Assembly: GCF_013375555.1 (NCBI RefSeq)
Contig: NZ_JABXWB010000001.1
Span: 310,001-374,000 of the forward strand
From: Sphingobium sp. EM0848
GTDB lineage: Bacteria > Pseudomonadota > Alphaproteobacteria > Sphingomonadales > Sphingomonadaceae
Length of the DNA stretch: 64,000 nt
Reading direction: 5' to 3'
How positions within the stretch are numbered: position 1 is the stretch's first letter; every line of letters begins with the position of its first letter. Positions 9,309-17,492 of this stretch are shown here, piece after piece. A program made the translations under genes and the position numbers. Below the pieces are notes generated by a model that was not told the origin of the DNA, did no database searches, and saw only the letters and a program-made list of their open reading frames with translations.

Positions 9309-11645
9309 CTATTTCAAAGTCACCCCGACCCTCTCCAGCGTCCCGTTGAACCGGCTTCCCGCACTGTCATAGGCCGCCGGATCGACCGGACTCACCAGGT
9401 CCATGCCGACATCGAAATCCTCGGTATGCGACATCACCTGCGCGAAGGTCCGCTCGACCCGCCCCTGCGCCACGGCCTTGCCGTCGACGCTCAGCGTGAC
9501 ATTGGCCCCACTGGTCGGCGTTTCCTTGTCCATCGCGAAGTCCAGTCCGATCGCATGCGCCCCCGCCGCTACTGGAGAGGACGCCACGATCCGCGTCATA
9601 TGCGCGGGCGTCAGATTATAGGTGAAGGCGATCCGCCCCCGGTCGAAGAACAGGCTATACCCCCCGAAACGTCCCCCCTGCGCGACGATGACGCCCTTGC
9701 CACCCTCCGCTGGAATGGAGAGCTTCGCCGCCACGCCAAAGGACCGGCCCACCAACGCTGGCGCGGCGCTTTCCGGTATGTGGCTGATGGGCGCGTTATA
9801 AACGAACTGCGTGCGGCCCTGATTGAGATCGGGCCGCCCCTTCTGTCCACCCTCGCTGCCATGGATCGGCAGGATGTTGGACAGCGAAGCCTCCGCCCAG
9901 AACAGTTCCTTCAGAGCCTCCAGCTTCTGAGGATTGGCGGCGGCGATATCATGCGCCTCGCTGAAATCGCTGCGGACATCGTAAAGCTGCCATGTCCGGT
10001 CATCCAGCGCCACCGGCTTGGGAGGCGTCCGTTCCCAGGGCGTCACCATCGGCACGGTCGCGGCGACCCAGCCATCCTTGTAGATGCTCAAATTCTGCGC
10101 CATCGCCGATACCTGCATGGTGCGGTGGGAGGGGGCCTCCCTGGCCGTGAAGGTATAGCCCATGCTGACGCCGGTGATCGGCTGCTGGGGGATGCCGTCC
10201 AATATCTCCGGCGCCTTCACCCCGGCGGCTTCCAATATGGTCGGCATGATGTCGCTGACATGGTGGAACTGGCTGCGCAGGCCCCCGGCATCCTTGATAT
10301 GCCCCGGCCACGCCATCACCATCCCGTTGCGCGTGCCGCCGAAATGCGATCCATAGCGCTTCGCCCAGGGGAAGGGCGCGTTCATCGCCCAGCCCCAGCC
10401 GCCGGGCATCAGATTATAGGCGTCCTTCGTCCCGATTTCGTCAATATGGGCGAGCGCATAGGCCGGGTCCTCCTTGACCCCGCTCAGCGCCGACTGTTCG
10501 AACAGCTTGCCGTCGAAACTGCCCTCCGCGCTCGCGCCATTGTCACCCTGAATGTAGATGATGAGCGTATTGTCCAACTCGCCATTGTCGCGCAGCTTCT
10601 GGATCACCCGCCCGATCTGCGCGTCGGCAAAGGCGAGCGAAGCGGCATAGGCCTCCATATAACGGGCATAAAGCCGCTTCTGATCGGGCGTCAGGCTATC
10701 CCAGCGCGGCAGCGTGTCGGGATGCGGCGCATCGTCGGTGCCGGGGGGAATGACGCCCAGCTTCTTCTGTCGCGCCACCGTTTCGGCGCGCAGTACATCC
10801 CATCCCGCATCGAACTTGCCCCGGAACTTCGCCAGCCAGTCGGCGGGCGGCATATTGGGCGCGTGGGCCGTTCCCGTGGCATAATAGAGCAGGAAGGGCT
10901 TGTCCGGCGACGCGGCATGCTGGCTGTCGATCCACGCCATGGCATGATCGGCGAGGTCGCGCTCCAGATGATAGGCCGGGTCGGCGGGCGGCGTGACGGG
11001 ACTGATATTCTCCACCAGATTGGGTTCCGCCATGCTGCTGTCGGCGCCCAGAAAACCGTAAAAATATTCGAAACCCAGCCCCGTGGGCCAGCGATCGAAC
11101 GGCCCGGCGCGGCTCATCTCCCATTCGGGCGTGATATGCCCCTTGCCGATCATGGCGGTGTTGTAGCCATTTTCCTTCAGGATCTGGGCCATCGTCCCCG
11201 CGCTCTTGGGGATCACGCTGTTATAGCCGTCATAGCCGGTCGCCCAATTGGCGACATAGCCCATGCCCACCGCCTGCGGATTGCGCCCCGTCAACAGCGA
11301 GGCCCGCGTGGGCGAGCAGATGGCGGTGGTGTTGAACTGGTTATAGCGCAGCCCGACCTTCGCCAGCGCGTCGAAGGTCGGCGTCGGCACCGGCCCGCCA
11401 AAGGTGCTGCTGGACCCGAAGCCGACATCGTCGGTCATGATGAGCAGGATATTGGGCGCGCCCTTCGCCGCTCGCACCGGCTGCGGCCAACTGGGCGCGG
11501 AGGATTCGGCGGGCGTGCGGCCATAGACTTTCTGCGCGGACGCATCCTGCGCGACGGCGGGCAGCGTTGCGCTGCCCAAAGCCAGCAGCGGCAGCGCGGA
11601 CAGGCATTTTCGGACAAGCGAGGCCGACAGGCGGGGGCAAGACAT
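9309..11645 (-). CDS. Exported arylsulfatase (formylglycine type I)
   Basis: 778-residue sulfatase hydrolysing sulfate esters. It begins with a signal peptide (basic start, hydrophobic segment, cleavage near AVAQD at about residue 33), so it acts in the periplasm or outside. The metal-binding TDD is at residues 71-73. The catalytic Cys110 in CSPTRASLLTGR is the CxPxR motif converted to formylglycine. Length and C-terminal beta region fit the large alphaproteobacterial/mycobacterial arylsulfatases. The promoter carries the same operator-like sequence as the OYE/TetR intergenic region. The formylglycine-generating enzyme is not in the window. Confidence 0.92.
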   Translation of the reverse strand: MSCPRLSASLVRKCLSALPLLALGSATLPAVAQDASAQKVYGRTPAESSAPSWPQPVRAAKGAPNILLIMTDDVGFGSSSTFGGPVPTPTFDALAKVGLRYNQFNTTAICSPTRASLLTGRNPQAVGMGYVANWATGYDGYNSVIPKSAGTMAQILKENGYNTAMIGKGHITPEWEMSRAGPFDRWPTGLGFEYFYGFLGADSSMAEPNLVENISPVTPPADPAYHLERDLADHAMAWIDSQHAASPDKPFLLYYATGTAHAPNMPPADWLAKFRGKFDAGWDVLRAETVARQKKLGVIPPGTDDAPHPDTLPRWDSLTPDQKRLYARYMEAYAASLAFADAQIGRVIQKLRDNGELDNTLIIYIQGDNGASAEGSFDGKLFEQSALSGVKEDPAYALAHIDEIGTKDAYNLMPGGWGWAMNAPFPWAKRYGSHFGGTRNGMVMAWPGHIKDAGGLRSQFHHVSDIMPTILEAAGVKAPEILDGIPQQPITGVSMGYTFTAREAPSHRTMQVSAMAQNLSIYKDGWVAATVPMVTPWERTPPKPVALDDRTWQLYDVRSDFSEAHDIAAANPQKLEALKELFWAEASLSNILPIHGSEGGQKGRPDLNQGRTQFVYNAPISHIPESAAPALVGRSFGVAAKLSIPAEGGKGVIVAQGGRFGGYSLFFDRGRIAFTYNLTPAHMTRIVASSPVAAGAHAIGLDFAMDKETPTSGANVTLSVDGKAVAQGRVERTFAQVMSHTEDFDVGMDLVSPVDPAAYDSAGSRFNGTLERVGVTLK

Positions 11646-11673
11646 GGGCTCTCCTGAAAAGTCGGTAAATTTC

Positions 11674-11690
11674 TATCCTATGGTGCAATT
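11674..11690. promoter_or_regulatory. Operator-like site upstream of the sulfatase
   Basis: TATCCTATGGTGCAATT matches the site at 8534-8550 at 14 of the first 16 positions. It is bounded by arms AAATT (11667-11671) and AATTT (11687-11691) spanning 25 bp, the same total span as the other copy. It lies 29-45 bases upstream of the sulfatase ATG. Confidence 0.65.
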
Positions 11691-11795
11691 TTATATTAAC
11701 GCAACTGATTGAAGTCAAGTGCCGCATCCCACTTGTCGCGCAGTCCCCGCCACACCATATTCAGGCGGTGCAGCATGTGCGCAGAGAGGCGAGCC

Positions 11796-12038
11796 ATGGA
11801 AAGACGGCTACTTCAAATCGAGAAGGCCTGGGAACAGGCGCTCGGCGATATTTTCCAGCCCTATGTCGACCTGAAACGCGAACCCACGGCCAAGGCGATG
11901 GAGGCCTTCCGCGCGGTGCTGGGGTCATCCAGCGACAACGACATCCGCCGCCATATCGCCAAGACGGCGGCGCGGCAGGGATCGACCTTCCTCAGCCGCT
12001 ATCTGGTCGAGGAGGACTGGCGCAGGCCCACGCCCTGA
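11796..12038 (+). CDS. Small conserved-looking hypothetical protein
   Basis: 80 residues, charged and helical, beginning MERRLLQIEKAWEQAL and rich in Arg, Ala and Lys. No signal peptide, membrane segment or known domain is visible. The start at 11796 follows AGAGAGG by about 6 bases; upstream in-frame starts lack a comparable site. It is convergent with the oxidase operon (stop 6 bases from the cytochrome c stop). Function unknown. Confidence 0.6.
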   Translation: MERRLLQIEKAWEQALGDIFQPYVDLKREPTAKAMEAFRAVLGSSSDNDIRRHIAKTAARQGSTFLSRYLVEEDWRRPTP

Positions 12039-12044
12039 ACGCCC

Positions 12045-12722
12045 CTATCGGGCGGCGATCGCCTTGGGCTGCGGCAGCGGCGGCGCCCCCGTTCCCAAAG
12101 TGGCCAGATATTTGATGACCGCCGCCCGGTCAGCCGGATTGCGCAGGCCCGCGAAGGTCATCTTCGTCCCCGGCACCTCCCGCCCTGGCGCGGCGAGGAA
12201 AGCGAACAGATTGTCATAGCTCCAGTTGCCGTGACGCGCCTGCATGGCGGACGAATAGGCAAAGCCGGGATGGCTCGCCACCGGCCGCCCAACCACGCCC
12301 CACAGGTTCGGCCCGATGCGATTGGGACCGCCCTGACTGAAATCATGGCAACTCATGCAAAGCTGCACCTTCTGCTTGCCCGCGCCCGCGTCCGCGCTGG
12401 CGAGCAGGGCGCCCAGATCGGGCGGCGGGGCCGCTGCGGCGCCGGGTGCTGCGCCGGCCGCGGGCGCCGGCGCCTTGCCCTGCATGTCGCGGTGATAGGC
12501 GATCACCCGGCTGCCTTCCCCCGCTTCGCTGAAACTGGCGGGCCAGTCGCGCTGGATAGAGGCCATGTCGACGCGCGGCGGCATGTCCTCCATCGGCTTA
12601 TAGGCCAGTTCTCCCGGCCTGACCCGTGTATAGAGCTTGTCGCTGAACCAGCCGAGGCCCAGCGCCGTCACCGACGCCCCCGCCACGCACAGCGCCACCG
12701 TCATCCCGACCATTCGATCCAT
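12045..12722 (-). CDS. Membrane-anchored cytochrome c
   Basis: 225-residue class I c-type cytochrome of the CycM/c552 kind. An N-terminal hydrophobic anchor (residues about 5-24) precedes an Ala/Pro linker (about 83-102) and the heme domain. CMSCH (Cys122, Cys125, His126) binds heme, and Met188 in GTKMTFAG is the likely distal ligand. It is the last gene of the oxidase operon, 3 bases after subunit IV. It probably delivers electrons from the bc1 complex to this oxidase on the periplasmic face. Confidence 0.92.
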   Translation of the reverse strand: MDRMVGMTVALCVAGASVTALGLGWFSDKLYTRVRPGELAYKPMEDMPPRVDMASIQRDWPASFSEAGEGSRVIAYHRDMQGKAPAPAAGAAPGAAAAPPPDLGALLASADAGAGKQKVQLCMSCHDFSQGGPNRIGPNLWGVVGRPVASHPGFAYSSAMQARHGNWSYDNLFAFLAAPGREVPGTKMTFAGLRNPADRAAVIKYLATLGTGAPPLPQPKAIAAR

Positions 12723-12725
12723 GAT

Positions 12726-13076
12726 TCAGCCCCCTCCGCCCATGAAGATCGCGCGGGTCCAGAAGGCATAGTTCGCCTCGATCGTCATGATCCGCACCAG
12801 CACCAGCAGCACCAGCGGCGGCACCAGTATCGCATAGATCAGCGACAGCCGCTCCCACGCCATATGCATGAAGATCGACACGATCAGCCCGGCCTTCAGC
12901 AGCATGAAGGTCACGATCAGCGTCCAGCGGACGATCCCCTGCACATGCATATAGTCCACCAGATAGGACATGGCGCTGAGCAGGAACAACAGGCCCCAGA
13001 CCTTCAGGTACAGGCTGATCGGATGTTGCTGGCCGTCATGGGCGGCATCGGCGGCGATAGGCGGACTGTCCTGCAT
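12726..13076 (-). CDS. Cytochrome c oxidase subunit IV (prokaryotic, CyoD/CtaF-like)
   Basis: 116-residue membrane protein with three hydrophobic segments: VWGLLFLLSAMSYLV; WTLIVTFMLLKAGLIVSIFM; and LIYAILVPPLVLLVLV. This matches the small subunit IV of bacterial heme-copper oxidases. The ATG at 13076 is preceded by GAGGTG. A GTG at 13088 would overlap the coxO stop and is less likely. Position between subunit III and cytochrome c supports the call. Confidence 0.82.
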   Translation of the reverse strand: MQDSPPIAADAAHDGQQHPISLYLKVWGLLFLLSAMSYLVDYMHVQGIVRWTLIVTFMLLKAGLIVSIFMHMAWERLSLIYAILVPPLVLLVLVRIMTIEANYAFWTRAIFMGGGG

Positions 13077-13084
13077 GGCGCACC

Positions 13085-13786
13085 TCACCAGAGATAGAAA
13101 AAGGCGAAGATGAAAACCCAGACGAGGTCGACGAAATGCCAGTACAGCCCGGCAATCTCGACCGCGCTATAATCGCCCGCCCGGTCATAATGCCCCCGCG
13201 CGACCTTGGACGCGATGATCAGCAGCAATATGACGCCGCAGGTCACATGCAGCCCGTGAAAGCCGGTGATCATGAAGAAACTGGCGCCGAATTGCGGTGC
13301 GCCCATGGGATTATACCATGGCCGCACGCCTTCCTCGAAGATCAGCTTGCTCCATTCGAAGGCCTGCATGCTGAGGAAGGTCAGGCCGAACAGCGCGGTC
13401 AGCAGCATCAGGCCCGCTGTCTTCCGTCGGTCGCGCCGGTATCCGTAATTGACCGCCATCGCCATGGTGCCGCTGGAACTGATGAGCGCGAAGGTCATGA
13501 TCGCGATCAGGACGAGCGGGATTTCGTGCCCGCCGATATTCAGCGCGAACACCTTCGCCGTGTCGGGCCAGGGCAGCACGGCGGACGACCGCATCGTCAT
13601 ATAGCCGGTCAGGAAACAGGAGAAGATGAAGGTGTCGCTGAGCAGGAAGATCCACATCATCGCCTTGCCCCAATGGGTATGGCGGAAGACTTCCTGATCG
13701 GCGGACCAGTCGGCGGCGATTTCCCGCAGGGCAGGGGCGATGACTTCCCGGTCCGCCAGGGTTTGGGCCGATATGTCTTGAGTCAT
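13085..13786 (-). CDS. coxO: Cytochrome c oxidase subunit III
   Basis: 233-residue member of the heme-copper oxidase subunit III family, multi-spanning, with the family's late conserved motifs GFHGLHV and LYWHFVDLVWVFIFAFFYLW at the C-terminus. It stabilises subunit I and helps proton uptake. It is the second of two adjacent subunit III-like genes, the layout described for Bradyrhizobium coxMNOP; the symbol is assigned by that analogy. Confidence 0.85.
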   Translation of the reverse strand: MTQDISAQTLADREVIAPALREIAADWSADQEVFRHTHWGKAMMWIFLLSDTFIFSCFLTGYMTMRSSAVLPWPDTAKVFALNIGGHEIPLVLIAIMTFALISSSGTMAMAVNYGYRRDRRKTAGLMLLTALFGLTFLSMQAFEWSKLIFEEGVRPWYNPMGAPQFGASFFMITGFHGLHVTCGVILLLIIASKVARGHYDRAGDYSAVEIAGLYWHFVDLVWVFIFAFFYLW

Positions 13787-13798
13787 GGCGATACATCC

Positions 13799-14374
13799 TC
13801 AAGTCAAAAGGAGCAAAGCGGCCAGAATCAACCAGATGACCAACAGAAAATGCCAGTAGATCGCGCACAGCGCGACGTTGCGCATATTCGCCGCCGCCAG
13901 CGCGCGCCCGGCGGCGACCAGTCCGCCCACTATGTGCAGCCCGTGCAGCGCCGTCAGCAGATAGAAAAAGGCATTGGCCGGATTGGTGGACAGATAATAG
14001 CCTGCCGCCTGATAATGCTGCCACAGCAGCACCTGCCCAGCAAGGAACAGCATGCCCAGCGCCGCCCCGGCGATCGCCGCGCGGATATCGCCCCTGCGCC
14101 GCGCCCCCTCCCACGCAAGGCTGCTCGCGATCAGCACCAGCGTGTTGATCCACAGCAGCGGCGGGTGGGGCATGGGTTTCCAGTCATGGACATGGTCCAC
14201 GCCGCCATGCAGGCCCATGCGCATCAGATAGGCCGCGACCAGCAATGTGAACATCACCGTCGCCACGGCGAAATAGGCCAGCGTCCCGACCGTGCCCGCC
14301 GAGGGGCGCTCCCGCTCCACCGGCTGCTCGCCCGGTTCCCAGCTCTTTTCCGTCAGGCGGGCGAGGATGCTCAT
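13799..14374 (-). CDS. coxP: Cytochrome c oxidase subunit III-like protein
   Basis: 191-residue second subunit III-like membrane protein with about five hydrophobic segments and the motifs ALHGLHI and IYWHFLLVIWL. It is shorter than classical subunit III and diverges strongly from its neighbour. Its first bases overlap the coxN stop by 4 (14371-14374). Whether O or P corresponds to this copy in the coxMNOP nomenclature is uncertain. Confidence 0.78.
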   Translation of the reverse strand: MSILARLTEKSWEPGEQPVERERPSAGTVGTLAYFAVATVMFTLLVAAYLMRMGLHGGVDHVHDWKPMPHPPLLWINTLVLIASSLAWEGARRRGDIRAAIAGAALGMLFLAGQVLLWQHYQAAGYYLSTNPANAFFYLLTALHGLHIVGGLVAAGRALAAANMRNVALCAIYWHFLLVIWLILAALLLLT

Positions 14375-16104
14375 GCGCGCGGCTCCGGCTCTCGCGGCTC
14401 CGTCTGGGGGATGAAGTCGCGCGGCGCTCCCGGCACGCTATAGTCATAGGCCCAGCGATAGACGACGGGCAGATGCGGCCCCCAATTGCCATGGGCGGGC
14501 GGCGTATCGGGCGTCTGCCATTCCAGGCTCGCTGCGCCCCAGGGATTGGGATCGGCGCGCGGCCCCCGGAACAGGCTCCAGATCATGTTGAAGAAGAACA
14601 GCCCCTGCGCGCAGAAGACGATCAGTGCGGCAATGCTGATCCATTCATTGGCCAGATGCACGGACGGGGGAATGAAGTCCGCCTGACCCAGCGCATAATA
14701 ACGGCGCGGCACGCCCAATATGCCGAGATAATGCATCGGCAGGAAAATCGCATAGACGCCAAGGAAGGTGATCCAGAAATGCAGCTTGCCCAATGTGTCG
14801 TTCCACATCCGCCCGAAAATCTTGGGATACCAGTGATAGATGGCGCCGAAGATCACTAGCACCGGCGACACGCCCATCACCATATGAAAATGCGCGACGA
14901 CGAAGAAGGTGTCGGACAAGGGCACGTCAACACTGACATTGCCCAGAAACAGCCCCGACAAGCCGCCATGAATGAAGGTGAAGATAAAGGCGATGGCGAA
15001 CAGCATCGGCACGCGCAGATGGATGTCGCCGCGCCATAATGTCAGCAGCCAGTTATAGACCTTGATCGCCGTCGGAATGGCGATGATCAGCGTCGATGTC
15101 GCGAAGAAGAAGCCGAAATAGGGGTTCATGCCCGACACATACATATGATGCGCCCAGACGAGGAAGCTCAGCGCGCCGATGATGACGATCGCCCACACCA
15201 TCATGCGGTAACCGAAGATATTGCGCCGCGCATGGACGCTGATCAGGTCCGACACGATGCCGAAGGCGGGCAGGGCGACGATATAGACTTCGGGATGGCC
15301 GAAGAACCAGAAGAGATGCTGGAAGAGCAGGGGGCTGCCGCCCTGCGTCGGCGTGATCGCGCCCATGGACTGCATGGTCGGCATGAAGAAGCTGGTGCCC
15401 GCCAGATGATCGAACAGCATCATGATCGCCGCGACGAACAAGGCGGGGAAAGCGAGCAAACCCATCACGGACGCCGTAAAAATCCCCCATACCGAAAGGG
15501 GCATCCGCATCAGCGTCATGCCCTTGGTCCGCGCTTGCAACACCGTGGTCACATAGTTGAGGCCGCCCATAGTGAAGGCCGCGACGAAGATAGCGAGGCT
15601 CACCAACATGGTGACGATGCCCCACTGATGCCCCGGCGTCCCCTCGCTGATGGCCTGCGGCGGATAGAGCGTCCAGCCCGCGCCCGTAGGCCCGCCCGGT
15701 ACGAAGAACCCCGTCACCAGCACGATCACTGAGAGCAGATAGAACCAGTAGCTCAGCATGTTGACGAAGGGGAACACCATGTCCCGCGCCCCGATCATCA
15801 ACGGGATCAGATAATTGCCGAACCCGCCCAGCAGCAGCGCCGTCAGCAGATAAACGACCATGATCATGCCGTGCATCGACACGAATTGCAGATAATTGTC
15901 GGGCTGGATTGCCGGAAAGGCCCCCGGAAAGCCCAGTTGCAACCGCATCAACGCCGACAGCACCAGCGCCACCAGTCCAATGGCGATGGCGGTGCAGCTA
16001 TATTGAATGGCGATGACCTTGTGATCCTGACTCCAGACATATTTTGTGACCCAGCTATGCGGATGATGCAGCGGGCGCAGGTCGTCAGCCAAAGTGGTAG
16101 CCAT
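14371..16104 (-). CDS. coxN: Cytochrome c oxidase subunit I
   Basis: 577-residue catalytic subunit carrying the low-spin heme and the heme-CuB centre that reduces O2 to water while pumping protons. Seen: MHGMIMVVY (heme ligand His), GARDMVFPFVN (D-channel Asp and Asn), GHPEVY (CuB His, the channel Glu and the cross-linked Tyr), and HHMYVSG (two CuB His). All key residues are present, so the enzyme should be active. The ATG at 16104 overlaps the coxM stop as TGATG; the sequence further upstream belongs to coxM. Confidence 0.95.
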   Translation of the reverse strand: MATTLADDLRPLHHPHSWVTKYVWSQDHKVIAIQYSCTAIAIGLVALVLSALMRLQLGFPGAFPAIQPDNYLQFVSMHGMIMVVYLLTALLLGGFGNYLIPLMIGARDMVFPFVNMLSYWFYLLSVIVLVTGFFVPGGPTGAGWTLYPPQAISEGTPGHQWGIVTMLVSLAIFVAAFTMGGLNYVTTVLQARTKGMTLMRMPLSVWGIFTASVMGLLAFPALFVAAIMMLFDHLAGTSFFMPTMQSMGAITPTQGGSPLLFQHLFWFFGHPEVYIVALPAFGIVSDLISVHARRNIFGYRMMVWAIVIIGALSFLVWAHHMYVSGMNPYFGFFFATSTLIIAIPTAIKVYNWLLTLWRGDIHLRVPMLFAIAFIFTFIHGGLSGLFLGNVSVDVPLSDTFFVVAHFHMVMGVSPVLVIFGAIYHWYPKIFGRMWNDTLGKLHFWITFLGVYAIFLPMHYLGILGVPRRYYALGQADFIPPSVHLANEWISIAALIVFCAQGLFFFNMIWSLFRGPRADPNPWGAASLEWQTPDTPPAHGNWGPHLPVVYRWAYDYSVPGAPRDFIPQTEPREPEPRA

Positions 16105-16988
16105 CAGCGAATGCTCCAGGAGGTGGGCGTAGAACAGGCATTGGCTTTGATGATCAGGATCGACATGGCGGCCGGCGGCGCTTGCGCCAAAATCTGGCTG
16201 AAGCTGGTCTGCTGCGCCTGCCATTGGGCGAAGGCCTTGGGCGTTTCCACCACCACCCGGCCGCGCATGGCGTGATGGCCCGTGCCGCACAGTTCGGCGC
16301 AGAGAATGTCGAACGTGCCCGTCTTCGTCGGCGTCAGCCAGAAATAGGTGACGATGCCGGGCACCATGTCCATCTTTGCGCGAAATTCCGGCACATAGAA
16401 ATCGTGCAGCACATCCTTGGACCGCAGCACGACCTTCACCGGCTTGCCGACCGGCAGATGCAGGTCGCCGCCCTCCACCACCAGATCGTCGCGCCCATAG
16501 GGGTCGAGCGGATCGAGCCCCAGCCCGTTATCCGGCGTGATGAACTTGACCCCCGCCGCGCCCAGCACGCCATCGGGTCCGGGATAGCGGAAGGACCATT
16601 GCCATTGCTGGCCGACCGCCTCGATCACGGTGGCTTCCTTGGGCACGGACACATATTTGCCCCATGCCGCCAGCCCCGGCGCCAGCATCCCGGCGATGCC
16701 GATGGCGGTCCAGAGCGTCAGCCGCTTCTCCAGCGAAGGATTTTCCGGCTCATAATGCGCCTTATGCCCCAGCCCCCGATATTCTGGGCGATGGCGATAT
16801 TTGACCAGCGCCCAGGCGAGGAAAAGGTTCAGCCCCACGAAAGCCGCCGCGCAAATCCACAGTGTCACGTCGAGCGCGGAATCGATCGATCCCCAATTGG
16901 ATGCGATGGGCGTGCGCCACCACGGGCTGAACAGGTGAAAGGCGACAGACCCGATCACGAGCATGGCGATGGCTACCGCAACCGGCAC
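16104..16988 (-). CDS. coxM: Cytochrome c oxidase subunit II
   Basis: 294-residue CuA subunit accepting electrons from cytochrome c. Two transmembrane segments lie near the N-terminus, then a periplasmic cupredoxin domain with LHDFYVPEF and CAELCGTGHHAM, which hold the CuA ligands (two Cys, two His, Glu carbonyl, Met). It is first in the operon coxM-coxN-coxP-coxO-subunit IV-cytochrome c. No assembly gene (Sco, CtaG, CtaB) is present here, so the general assembly factors must be encoded elsewhere. Confidence 0.94.
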   Translation of the reverse strand: MPVAVAIAMLVIGSVAFHLFSPWWRTPIASNWGSIDSALDVTLWICAAAFVGLNLFLAWALVKYRHRPEYRGLGHKAHYEPENPSLEKRLTLWTAIGIAGMLAPGLAAWGKYVSVPKEATVIEAVGQQWQWSFRYPGPDGVLGAAGVKFITPDNGLGLDPLDPYGRDDLVVEGGDLHLPVGKPVKVVLRSKDVLHDFYVPEFRAKMDMVPGIVTYFWLTPTKTGTFDILCAELCGTGHHAMRGRVVVETPKAFAQWQAQQTSFSQILAQAPPAAMSILIIKANACSTPTSWSIR

Positions 16989-17492
16989 AAGCCCTCTCCC
17001 ACATATGCAGACGCTCGCAGCCTATCCGTTGGGCATTTCGAGTCGCCCCGGTAATAACCAACGGGCAAAATACAGAAAAAGTGCCGATGGGGAAAGCGGT
17101 CGGCAGAGGGCCTCGCTGCTGCGTCCATAGGTGAGGTCGATGGCGCGCTATTGTTTCGCCTGCGATCTATAAAACAGCGGCCCTTGATAGCTGTCATGTC
17201 AGGGCGCATGATTTCATGAATTTTATAAGATGGTCGCGCCTCAATATAGGAATATAGAAAAATTTCATTTCGGAAAATCTCGAAATATTCCGCCATATAT
17301 AGGAATATTATTCAGAATTATTCAAAATAATGACTTATGAAATGGCGATATATTTTAGATTATACTTTCTATATCCTTGGATATAAACTTTTCAACAGGC
17401 GTGCTAACGGAAAAATAAAGATTTTGTTAACCGATAATATTTAAAATCGTCCCCGGTCTGAAGGGATGCCTTCGGTACAGGAAGGGAATGGC
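16989..17492. promoter_or_regulatory. Divergent intergenic region, AT-rich half toward the pilus genes
   Basis: No gene is supported in these 504 bases. From about 17200 the composition becomes markedly AT-rich compared with the surroundings, consistent with a promoter region for the pilus cluster and possibly an upstream activator or nucleoid-protein site. It holds repeated ATATAGGAATAT motifs and a lone TTAACC half-site (17427-17432) that resembles half of a CtrA box. Confidence 0.5.
17244..17308. repeat. Direct repeat ATATAGGAATAT with inverted half copy
   Basis: ATATAGGAATAT occurs at 17244-17255 and again at 17297-17308, 53 bases apart (about five helical turns). GAAATATTCC at 17282-17291 contains the same GGAATAT element in inverted orientation. 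It may be a binding array for a regulator of the downstream pilus genes. Confidence 0.5.

Noticed and set aside
17427..17444. TTAA repeats before the pilus genes as a full CtrA box
   Set aside because: The two TTAA units are 10 bases apart, not 7, so only a half-site can be claimed.
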